This document shows positions 28,701-39,330 of a DNA stretch of 64,000 nt, piece by piece; position 1 is the first letter of the stretch; each line of letters begins with the position of its first letter. Origin of the DNA: Archilochus colubris (lineage: Eukaryota > Chordata > Aves > Apodiformes > Trochilidae); NCBI GenBank assembly GCA_023079485.1, contig CM041086.1:12842401-12906400 (forward strand). The letters are read 5' to 3'. Under the pieces are notes generated by a model. That model had not been told where the DNA came from. It was given only the letters and a program-made list of their open reading frames with translations, and did not search any database. A program made the position numbers and the translations under genes.

Positions 28701-31605
28701 CTGCTTCACATTAAAAAGATAATACAAAACCATTTTCATAGCCTAGAAACTTGAGCAATAACTCCTAAGATAAGCGATAGTCTTTTCTTGAATAAGATTT
28801 CTTGCTTTAAGCTGATTTATTGTAAGAACCTTAACATTAATGTATTTTCTTATACAGTAAGATAGCATTTTTAATTATTGCAGAACCCACAGCTTTAGAA
28901 GTTTAACTCTCATTAAAGCCACTCTTTAGTCATCACTGTAGCAATGAAGTGATAATGCATGCTAGATCATAAAAACAAAAGCTTAAAGAAATGCATGCTG
29001 GTAGCTGACAACAGGTATATAAACAGTCTAATGTCCTGTGCACTGCATTGCTCTTCGACTCTTAAGAGCACACAAACTTCTTGCCTTGTGGTTTTGAACT
29101 TTCCTCTGCTGTGAAACAGCTGCATGCTATGCCTTGTTCAAAGGACCAAAATCTTTAAAAATTTAAAGCTCTATGCATCTGTAAAGGAGGTCTGTCTTAA
29201 TATGTTTACAAAGAAAGAATGAAGGATTTTGGAAAGACTTTCCATTAGTGTTGTACACAAGGCAATTCTGAAATGGCAACTCCAGCTGCGTTTACTTTCC
29301 TAATACACAGGAGGTTTTCTATGCCCCATTCTCTGTAGTGCTGTGCTCACATCTCCCTCTTTTTTCAACTAAAATTTAAAGAGTCAATTATGTAAATCCA
29401 CAAGCTCCCTACGAGGTGTTAAATCATTTGCTGGCAAACTCAAATACAACGTACAGACTGAAAAAGCAACAAAATCAAGCAAGCACTGTTCATACACACT
29501 CCCTGCTTGCAGCATCTTCCTGGGTAATTATACTACGGGTCTATAGTTTAAATTTATAGAGAAACTCTTGCACCACTTCTCAGATGCCAAGTAAACCACA
29601 AAGCCTACCATCCCCCACTTTCTTTCCCCCACCCTCTCTCTTCATCCTGCAGAGATAATGAAATGTATCATATGAAAAAACAGTGGGTGAATTCAAGAGG
29701 AGACAGAAATCCTGACCCTACTTTGAAAGAAAATAGCATGAGGGGAACATGTCTTCTCTAAACCTTTCCCCTCTTGTCATTACTAGTGCTTACAGATACA
29801 TGAACAGTTTCTTGAATTACAGGGAGAAGATTCATACTGCCATTGCAAGGAAGAACCTTAAATCCCTGTTATCTGGCTGCAGTCATGTTAAGCAAGTCAG
29901 CAACAGGCCTGGGAGATGCTGGTTTGCCAGGTACCATGATGTGGTGAGAGTTACATCCCCAAAGGGCACAGCAAGGCTCTAGCTCCAACTACCATAAACT
30001 GGGAATAATATGAAAAACAAACAAGCTTTGGCACTCAAAAGAGAAAAAAAGCAGCCAAACTACAGCAGCATTAACCCCTTGTGTGTTGGCATGTGTCCTT
30101 CCCACTTAACCTAGTGGAATACAAAAACATCAAGCGACACACTTGACTGCATGCTACTGTAACATTTTCTGGCAAATTATAGCTATAATGCTTCACAAAC
30201 TTCTAAGAATGATGGCAGCCTCATCTTACAAGTAAATATCAATTAAAGCTAAGAAATGCATGTTCAGCAGAAAGAAGAAAGGGCTGGAACAGCAGATGAA
30301 AAGCCAGAGAATGACTCTGGAAGCAGGAGAGGCTGTAGAAGCCCTTGACATACCGTTTTGCTGAGGTTAGCTCTGGAGAGGGCGTTTAAGTTGTAAGCAA
30401 AATAAGTATGTGCACTAACCTCCATTTCCCTCCCCCCAGGCTTTTTAGCAGCAATTTAAAAATAAGCTGTGAAATAAGATCCTTATGACTTCCTACAGTT
30501 TTAAGAGCTTAGAGTAGTGCAGCCACCCTATACTCAGCATTCCTGAATCAGCAAAACTCTGTGATGGCTGAAACGAGTGGGTACATTGGAAATAATATTT
30601 GATGCTCCCTTCATTTTCAGTTTCTGAATCATTAAAGATCCTGCTTTCAAGCTTGGTGGCTGAGTATGTAATTTGGCTGTTCTGCCTGGTCTTGGTTGGT
30701 CAGAAGAATGCTAAGAGCCTAACACAAGCCCTTGGTTGTGCGAGCTATGACCTGAGAGATCTCGTGGTATTTAGGGGTAGGACTGCAACAGTCAGCAAGA
30801 GCAAGGGAGGAACAGTAGTTAAAACAATGCTTGTTAATAACATCAGCTGCAAATCTCAGTGTCTGCTGCTCGCCAGAGGTGGTTTCAAGTTCTAACCCGT
30901 AGCACTCCTTCCATTGCACATATAAGCTGTCAACCAAAGATGTGGAGATAAACCTCTCCAAGTGGAGAAAAAATCTCTTTAGTTTTATGCTTAAACTACA
31001 CAACAGATTGAACTTAAACAGACAGAAAAACTGGCACAGACACTCATCTGAGGGAATGCATATCTGCTAAAACCTATGTCAAGTAGCAAAGTCTCATGAA
31101 TTGTGTTTGAATCCATTTAGGAGAAACTGATGAAATTCTTGTGGCATCCGTGCGTGTGGCACTGGCATTGCTTTTGAAAGCTATTTTAAACTTGAAGAGG
31201 ACATACATGTATCTGTGCACGCATGACTCAACATGATGCTGGTGGCATTCCAATAAAGTCAAGCCACTGATTCTTGAGTTTGGGCTGTATCCAGAGCTCA
31301 TTAAAATCAATGACAGCCTTTCCACTGAGTTCAGCTCCTCCTGTCACAGCCCAGGCTTGCAGCCTGATGTACAACAGGCACTCCAGTCACACTGCTTTGT
31401 CCTCTGCTTGACAGACTGCACAGCTTGATCTTTATGTTACATAACTAAAGATATTGAGCCCAGCTACACCACGGCCACTGCCCACAGCACAAACATGAGG
31501 ATTACTGAAAATCCTCGGGGAAAAAAAAATATAAAATAAAGTAAAATCAACTCCCCAGTTCACTGAATTGGCATATACTTTCTCTCTGTTTCTATAGAAT
31601 CCCAG

Positions 31606-31634
31606 CAAATAAACAAATAAATAAATAAATTTGG
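31606..31634. repeat. (AAAT)n microsatellite
   Basis: About seven AAAT/AAAC units in tandem. Confidence 0.9.
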
Positions 31635-34194
31635 ATGAATCTCTTAACACGTTTCAGCAGTATCAGATACTGCCAGCATTCTGGTCAAAGTTGTAATGGA
31701 CTTTAGCAGAGATTAAGCAGTAATGATTGAAGATGTGTTTGTTGGTATTAAACATCTTAGACTCTCTCCCCCCTACACAAAGCATTGGTCACCATGGGCT
31801 CTTTTTCACAGCTGTTCAAAATTGAGTATCTTAGCCCTTCTCTTAATACTTATGCATGATCCCAGTATCTGCACTTGTAGCCCGTGCTTTCTTGTGAAAG
31901 ATGCTACATAGCCATTTAGAATCTAAATAAAAGGGCCTGTATTATGCTGATCTTTGGATCAAGCACAATTTCTCATTTCTCCCTTGACTGTCTGCAGCAA
32001 ATTCTCTAACTGGTAAATTAAGACATTTCAAGTGGAGACAAATACTAACTTTGAAACACAAGCCAGTGAAACTTCTTAAGTTGTTAAACAACTTTTGGTG
32101 ATTAAAACTGCACTAATGGTTCATGAGAAGACTAGAAAGAAGTCTAAAAGGTGATCTACTTCCTAAATGTCTGAATACATACAAAAACCTGTGCTGTGGG
32201 TTCCAAAGGACATAGATTTTTGAGTAATCAAATCTGCACCAGGCATATCTCCATCTTTGTGGTCACAGGAATCTGTAACACTTCATTTTTAGAAAACTTC
32301 CACCACACCTTAGACAGAAAGACCTGCAAACACCTCGGTTCATCTAACATCCAGGTAACTTGGTTTTGCATAGCAGAAAAAGCATCTTTATATATGCATA
32401 AACACATAAATGTAGATATATACTGAACTTAAGTCAGCCATAAAGTCCAAGGTAACTTTCTTATACTACAGTGAGTAAGAACTGAGTCAGCTTTTAATTT
32501 TGCAGATGTAGATCCTGATTCTCTGTTGGGCTGGATAGTTCTGGGATTCTTGCAAACCTCACACCCCAGTTATGTAAAAGGGATGCATTTTTTTATGGCT
32601 ATGCAGGAGTTCAGTCTGGAGAAGTAATTGTGTTGATCTTGTGATAAGTCATCTACTGACATTCTTTAGAAGCTGATGAGCAATTTCACTAAGTCAATAT
32701 TCTTCAGGAATTGGCCTGAAGCACTAACAATTTACTGGTTTATTATATAGACCAAACTATACATGATATAGTCCAAAGTACAACAACACTGATCAACCTA
32801 ACATTGCAAAAAATTGTTCCATGCCCATGAAATCACTGGATTTTTAATTGTTTGTTTTATAACAGCAAGACAAATATATATTTGCTATTTGCATTTCTCA
32901 TAATGTATCTGCAAATAGGTACTGGAGTCCTAATTACCAGTTATTATATTGAGTGAGAGAAGAAGAAATAGAAAACTCATATTCATGAAGCTGTTAACAA
33001 AAGATAACGCCACCAAACTTGCCTTTCTGTTTTAAAGGTTCCTAACAGGATACTTCAAGCCTCCTGTAGCCTCCTTCAATTTCCACCAAGCATCAGAACA
33101 ACACAAAGTGTAAAAGATACACAGTCTCAACCCAAGCAGTTCAGAACTATGCTACCTCTTTCCAGCTCCCCACTCAGCTACACCAGGTCTTAAGTTAAAT
33201 AAAACCCCACTGAAACCTTCATCAGGCAACTCCTGCTGATTGCACAGGCGTAGACAGAGGAGTCACACACAGAGCTCTCCTTAGAATGTGGTGGAAGGAC
33301 ACAGCACAATGGCTGGAAAGGGAAAGGGACATTGTGAATGGCATTTCCAAAAAAGCAGAACTATGGAAAAGACTGGAGGTGGTTTGCTGAGGTTCTTGGG
33401 TACTCTGTGCTCATACCCTGTCTGCAACTTGTTACCTTGATGAAAGCACTTGCCCTTACGTGAGCCACTCCTACTTGCAGGAGGATGGTTATTATGGGGA
33501 ACCCATCAAAGTCATTTCGTGATTAAGGCTTTTCTCCTGCATACAGCTGCTTTTAAGATCAAGCTCTTAAGCTATGGAGTGCGATCTGCAAAACGATCAT
33601 GAAAGAAACGACACAGTGGGCATCTTTTCATTCCACAACAGTTACGGACCCGACTCCTTTACAAGACCCTATTCCTTTTCTCACTGCATTGTCGCTCTGA
33701 GAGCACATGGGTTCCCCCGATCCCAACACCAGTGTCAGGACTTCAGCCACGGGTGACAGCCAGACACCCCACTAACCACGCACGGGACTAAAGTAAAGTC
33801 CAGCTCATAATAAGAACCGTGACTACTCCGGCTACCGAACAGAGATTAAAAAATCGCCGAGAGGCACAAGACGCAGCGGTCTGACGCGGACTAAGGGCAG
33901 GGCGGAGGATGCCGGCCCAGCCCGCCGGACCCCGGGGGGCCGCAGCACCGCGGGGACACGAACCGGCACCGGGAGAGAGGAGCACGGCCCGGCAAGCTCA
34001 GGCCGCCAGCGTGCGCCACACGACACCCCCCGGCGTTATCCCGGTGCTGCCGGCACCGGGGAGGGGGTTTCTCCGAGGAGCTCCCACCGGCACGGCCCCG
34101 CCGAGAGGCAGCGAGGGCGGGAGCAGCAGCCAGGAGCGCTCCCCCGCCGGGGACGGAGCTGAGGCTGGGGCCGTGCCCCCTCCCCTTAGCGCCT

Positions 34195-34249
34195 CCCTTC
34201 CCGTCCCGTCCCGTCCCATCCCGTCCCATCCCGTCCCGTCCCGTCCCGT
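34195..34249. repeat. Pentanucleotide tandem repeat (CCCGT/CCCAT)n
   Basis: Ten consecutive pentamers at 34200-34249 (eight CCCGT and two CCCAT), preceded by CCCTT at 34195-34199. On the minus strand this is GGGAC/GGGAT repeated, with G-quadruplex potential. It starts ten bases into the putative intron 1 donor of the minus-strand gene. Confidence 0.95.
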
Positions 34250-34259
34250 CGCCACTCAC

Positions 34260-34400
34260 CTCCCGCCACCCTCGCTCCGCTCCGCTCCCGCCGCCCACGG
34301 GACGGCCCCGCCCCGGCACGCGCCCCGCCGGGTCTCGCGCCGTCAGCGGGAAGAGAGGAACGGACTGGACCGGGCAGTACCGGGCCGGGGAGGGGCGGGT
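34260..34400 (-). other. Candidate non-coding first exon with splice donor, minus strand
   Basis: Inside the CpG island, the minus strand reads GGCGGGAG|GTGAGTGG, with the donor GT at 34259-34258. The upstream end is not defined; GC-box-like CCGCCC/GGGCGG motifs lie at about 34305-34400, so a TSS near 34.4 kb is plausible. No coding frame is claimed. This would be the 5' exon of the gene whose candidate coding exons lie at 19.8, 13.3 and 4.3 kb, giving large introns. Confidence 0.35.
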
Positions 34401-34500
34401 TATCTTGGATCTGCCTGTCGGGCCGGGCCCCGCTCCGACAGCTGCGGTAACCGCGAGTGTTTGATACCGCGGGGGCTGCGGGTCTTGCTCCTCTCGGCAG

Positions 34501-34612
34501 GGCCTGGAGCAGCCCGGAGTGGTGGGAGGAGGCCCTGCCCATGCGAGGGGGTTGGAACTGGATGGGTCTTTAAGGTTGCTTCCAACCCAAACCTGTCTGT
34601 GATTCTGTGACC
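34501..34612 (+). mobile_element. CR1 LINE 3'-end fragment
   Basis: The end of a CR1 3' UTR is recognisable: the GGTTGGAACTGGATGG block, the TTCCAACCCAAACC block, and a tail of GTGATTCTGTG type. The 5' limit is approximate. It is inserted on the edge of the CpG island, upstream of the putative minus-strand promoter. Confidence 0.8.
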
Positions 34613-37600
34613 TCGGGTGTCTGCACATTGCCGAGAGGGCCCGGGGCACAGGTCCGGGCAGGTGTCAGTGTTACAGCATCGCTCAGGCTGTGGGGTGACT
34701 TTGAGGGGCTGAATGATTCCTCCCATTGTGGAGGCTGCAGAGCTGGAAGAGCTGGGAAGGCATCAGGCTGGGATAACAGAATGCTCCCTGAACCTGTTGG
34801 AAACTACATCCCACTGGATCACAACTTAGCAATCAAACTTCCTGTCAAACCAAGCACGACTGAAACACCTTCAACTGTTTAATAAAACCAGAAAACCAAA
34901 GATAAAAGGAACCTTTTGGAGAACAGACAAATTTGTCTTGCACCTGGAGGAGTAGCTGATCTAACCAGACACCTCAATGATGCTGGGGAAAAAAAGCAAG
35001 TGATATTCCTTCCACAGCTCTGCCTGCCTGCTGCTGTGTTCTTCTTTTAACTCAGCCCCATCTTGTTTGTGTTGCGTTAGATTTGACCATAAAGCAGACC
35101 AAAGAAAGGCAGCAAAAGCACTTTGCAATGAAGTAGGGGTATCAGAAGCAGATTTCAGCTACATAAACTGAGGTGAGAATCCGTATCTTCTTGCATTTCT
35201 GCAGCTAAAACACTGCAGTGTTACACCTAGGAAATTCTGTCATCCTAGGTTATTGAAAACTCCCTTCTAACCTTTAAATCTCTTAATGTTGAAGTTGGTT
35301 TTCACTTCCCCTTGAAGCAGACTGATCTGCTCTAGAGCAGAACCAGCCCTCCATCCTTGCAGCAGAGTAACAACAGGCCCTGCTTCAGGGATACGGTGAC
35401 ACAAGTGAAGGAAGCTCCTGCATTCCAAAGTGCAAGGTGTGTGTCTCCAGTGTCTCCAGCAGAAGGAAAAACCAGTCCTTCTGAAGAACACAGGTACAGG
35501 CAATGGACACCATTTTCCTACCCAACAGTAACAGGGCAGAGAAAACATATCCTACTCCAACAGTGCCATGAGCTTGATTCTGTCAATGCACCAAGATCCC
35601 TTCATGTCATCCAGTTATTTTTTTATATATAAAACCCTCCTGGCTTATCAGACCTGTAAGCAAAACTATGAGTTATTGTCAGAAAGTTAGGGATTTTTAT
35701 CCCTAACTTTTATCCCTTGCTCAGGATACTGAGGTTCTGGGGATACTGTTACTTTGCAAGGATCACGTGAAGACTTATATTTGCTTTTTTCTTTGCTTCT
35801 TCCAGAAGTATCTACAGCTTTACCAGATTGCTTTGGACACCTGACACTTTTCAAAAAAGGAGCCCATGCTGAGATGTCACACCTTAATTTCCATATAGTC
35901 CAAAGGACAAGACATCTCCAAAACTTCATAGTATAGCTGCGGTACATACTGACCAAAATCATTTTCTTGTCACAGTGACTGTCACAGTCCTACTCAGCCT
36001 GACTGAATCTAAGACCATAGTCCTGGCAGCCTAAGAGACAAGCAAGAAAGGGGGAGGAAAGGTGAGGTGTGAATATTTTAGTTGCAAGCTCACATCAGTG
36101 TGTTTTAGAGAAAAGCAATTCACCAGCATGAGCAGTTTCTGCCTTTACAACCCTCTTCTCTGACACATTTTCTTAAACTTGGTAAAAATTCCCATGTTTG
36201 AACTACTGTGTGGCAAGGATATGAAAAGTTGTCTGCGTCTCACTGTGGTTTTTTAGTTAATAAGGAGAGCATTATATTAGAACTGCTTTATCAACTCATC
36301 TCATAGATGTTATTAACAGAAGGGTTCCAGGAATTAATATATTGCTGTCTATAGAACTGAGAGGAAAACAAGTGGGAGCAGAGCCCATGGTATTTAACTG
36401 GAGCTGGGATCAACTCCATTCCAACTAGAACCTCCATTCCATTTAAAGGAACTGCCAAGTAAAGTTTGCTAGCAAGAAACAGACAACAAAGGGCTCATGA
36501 ATTTAGATAATTCTGACGTATCATAATTTTATTTACATCCATTTATCTATAAATATCTGGGGGGTTTTGTTTTGTTTTTCTTAAGATGCATTCTGCTGCA
36601 TTTGAGTATTTTTTATATGCTGCAAGGTGAAAAAACAGCTTGAAGTTGGGCAACTGTAACTTGCAGTACCAGTGCTCATGTGGCAGATAACTTCAGATTC
36701 TATCAATCTTGGCAATGTTTCCGGGCCCTTTTTTATCTAAGAATGAACTGTTCTTGGCTGGTTTCTCTAGGATACTAGGCATAAACAGAGCTTCTTTTCC
36801 CCTCCCTCCAGGGTCTGGTTCATGGTCAAAATCTGGCATTGTTTCAGAGCCTGTTTTTTTTCCTCTCTTGTACAAAGTGTGTTGTAAAAAATGAAATAAA
36901 ATTCTTTCTTCAAATTTCTTGTAAGATCAACATGATAAAATGTAATTGTGTCATGCCTACACTGAGCAGAATTAACTATCATATAGGTACTCTAGCTCCC
37001 ACTTTCAATAATTCTCAAGTTTCAGAGATTTATCTACTGTCCTAAATAGGGTCAAATACCAGACCTACTTTATTACCAAATGCAAATCTTAGCCATCAGA
37101 CCCATGAAACAATGAGATTTTCAAGTTGCATAGTCAGCGTACAACATGAAAGGACAGATCAAGGTCCAAGTGCTGATGAATAAAACAAGGAGCTTCCCCA
37201 AGCAGGCAGCAGGTAGAACAAAATATCCTGCCTTGGAAGAGCCAATGTGTTTAAACACTTTACTACTGAGAGGTCACGAGTGTATCCCAAAAGCAGAACT
37301 CTTCTATCAGTAGCCCCACTAGCCCACAGAGTTAAATTTTCCCTTACACTGAGAATTATTAAGTAAATTACATGTGCTGCTTTTAATTTTATATAACTAA
37401 ATTTCCCAATGACAGGTTCAGTAAAAGTGGCTTCATCCACTGAAGCAGTGACATGAACCACCTGCCAAGTGGCAGTGCAAGGCCAAGGCTGGCACACTGC
37501 ATTTCTTCTCCATCTGCCCCCTGAGTGACATTATTCACTTGTGCAGAGGGGATGATGATATCCTCTCTGAGGAACGGTTTGTGTTCTTTTTGAAGGATGG

Positions 37601-37826
37601 CGAGGACGGTTTCACAGAGACAATTATTCCGACCCAAACATCACCTCTGCTCTCTCACACCTGATACCAAGGAGGAGGAAACACCAGTAGTACTGAACAG
37701 CCCAGCAGTACAGTCAGGGCTCAGCTGCTCCATGTGAACGCTGCTTCCAGCAGACACATCAACTCAGCACTTCCTTCATCTTTAGTTTTACTTCACAAAA
37801 ATTTCCATTGAAAAGAATAAAGATGT
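34613..37826. other. Intergenic between the two CpG islands, no gene seen
   Basis: AT-rich with short ORFs only. Holds the hairpin at 35683-35710. No repeat family recognised. Confidence 0.65.
35683..35710. repeat. Perfect short inverted repeat, 12-bp stem, 4-base loop
   Basis: AAAGTTAGGGAT, TTTT, ATCCCTAACTTT. It lies in intergenic DNA between the minus-strand promoter island and PGRMC1. It is followed by TTATCCC, a partial repeat of one arm. No U-run or gene end makes it a clear terminator. Confidence 0.9.
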
Positions 37827-38093
37827 CTATGACTGGACTCTTTCATGATAGTACCTTGTCATTTCTGCCTCTTTGGTATTTGGGGGCCGGAAAGTATTAA
37901 CTTCATAGAGAAAATGCCAAGGCCTGGTAATTTCCTCCCTTTTCTCTGAGTTTGGCACTCGGAAAGGACGCTGCTCCTCAGGAAGGCGATGAGGAGGAGC
38001 GACCACGGGGCACGGCCGGGCCGGCTCCCGGCAGTCCAATGCCGCAGCTGTGCCACGGCTCTTACGCAATTCTGAGGTAATTTCTGACAACAT
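37827..38093 (-). CDS. Possible small gene head-to-head with PGRMC1 (88 codons), not recognised
   Basis: An ATG-initiated minus-strand frame of 88 codons starts about 400 bp upstream of the PGRMC1 ATG, inside its CpG island, and runs out into AT-rich DNA while staying open. The last third is not GC-driven and reads like an ordinary protein (EEITRPWHFLYEVNTF, then RPPNTKEAEMTRYYHERVQS, stop TAG). No signal peptide, membrane segment or known motif is seen. It could be the terminal exon of a divergent transcript or a chance ORF in a divergent lncRNA. No polyadenylation signal was found directly after it. Confidence 0.25.
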   Translation of the reverse strand: MLSEITSELRKSRGTAAALDCREPARPCPVVAPPHRLPEEQRPFRVPNSEKREEITRPWHFLYEVNTFRPPNTKEAEMTRYYHERVQS

Positions 38094-39330
38094 TTCTGTG
38101 AGAACGTGTGCCCGGGACCCCCCGCTGCAGCGCCCTGACCTGACCTGATGCCTCCTCGGCGGTGAATGGCGGCCGCTGCCGCCCTCCCTGCAGCCTCCCT
38201 CGCCTCAGCTTCGCCGGTCCCCAGGCAGTCCACGCCATGGCCGGGCTCACACCACCATCTACCGTCGGAAGCGGCTTGGGAACCGACAGGCACCGAGCCC
38301 GCACCGACTGAGGGTGGCAGCCGTGCCTCATCCTCATCCTCATCCTCCTCCCACTTTCCGCCCTCCCGCCGCTCAGCCCCGCCCCATACGGCCGGGACGC
38401 CCCTTCAGGGCGCCGGGGCGGTGCGGGGCTCCTCCTCCCCGCCGGTACCACCGCCCCGCTCTTCAGAAACCGCCGCGTCCGAGCGCAGCTTAGCCCGATG
38501 GCCCGTGAGGAGGTGGCGGTGGGCAGCGAGGAGTCGGCGGCAGGCGAGGGGGGCGGCTTGCTGCTGGAGATCGTGGGCTCCCCGCTCAACCTCAGCCTCC
38601 TGGCCCTCTGCCTCTTCCTGCTCTACCAGATCCTGCGGGGCGAGCGGCCCGCGGCGCCGGCGGGAGAGGCGGACCCGCCATCGCTGCCCAAGATGAAGCG
38701 TCGCGACTTCACGCTGTCGCAGCTGCGGCCCTACGACGGGGTGAACGACCCCCGCATCCTCATGGCCGTCAACGGCAAAGTCTTCGACGTGACCCGCGCC
38801 AAGAAGTTCTACGGGCCCGGTGAGGGGCGGGCCCAGCCCGGGAGCCCGCGGCCCTTTGTGCCCGGGGCCGCTGGCCGGGGGGGACCACGGGGGTGTCGGT
38901 GGGGCCCGGCTGGGTGGTGTCGGGGCCGGTGCTGGCGGAGGAGTTTGTTGTTCCCTGCGGCGTGGGGATCAGCGGCCGCCGCGTTATTGGCCAAGCCGCC
39001 TCCTGGCCTGCGGGATAAGCGCTCGGCTGAGCTGCCCGTGCCCCCCGGAGCATTCCCCGAAGCCTCCCCGGCTCTGGATCCGCCTGGGACGCGATCGCCG
39101 GGGCTGCCTCCCGGGTGAGGCTCGGGGCGGTACCAACCCCGCTTCCTGGGCGCCGGGGTCGGGCCCCGGTGTTGTGAAAACTGCGGTTTTGTCCGCGCAG
39201 GTTGCCTCATTGTTCTCTTTGTTGTCCCAGGGAAGGTCACACATTCCGCGGGGACCGTGAGGGGTTGTGCCGTGGGGTTGGGCGGCTTCGGCGGCTTCGG
39301 TGCCCCTGCCCGGTGCCAGGAGGCCGAAGC
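37975..39330. promoter_or_regulatory. CpG island, PGRMC1 promoter and first exon
   Basis: Dense CpG from upstream of the gene through exon 1 into intron 1. GC boxes are visible before the start codon (for example CCCCGCCCC near 38377 and CCGCCCCGC near 38451); no TATA box seen. This type of promoter is usually broadly active, with dispersed start sites, and often transcribes in both directions. Confidence 0.85.
38328..38352. repeat. Short TCATCC tandem repeat
   Basis: About four hexamer units (TCATCC, last one altered) in the PGRMC1 5' flank or UTR, about 150 bp before the start codon. Confidence 0.85.

Larger units (their letters stand above)
13455..33889. other. Long gene-poor stretch
   Basis: Contains the CR1 end at 14434-14556, an AAAT microsatellite at 31606-31634 and a T13 run near 18600-18612. 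No multi-codon feature beyond chance is seen. The minus-strand ORF at 25927-26226 ends near a good donor (AACTTG|GTGAGT), but its phase does not fit the exon at 13454. If the minus-strand gene is real, most of this is its first introns. Confidence 0.5.
33890..34470. promoter_or_regulatory. CpG island, probable promoter (minus-strand gene)
   Basis: Base composition changes sharply from AT-rich to very GC-rich with many CpG. Several GC boxes are visible (for example GGGGCGGG near 34392 and CCCCGCCCC near 34306). No TATA box was seen. The long ORFs on both strands here are what GC-rich, stop-poor DNA gives by chance. Confidence 0.75.

Noticed and set aside
33891..34649. Long ORFs on both strands (up to 252 codons) in the CpG island at 34 kb
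   Set aside because: Low-complexity Arg/Pro/Gly/Ala translations, present on both strands at once; explained by few stop codons in GC-rich DNA.
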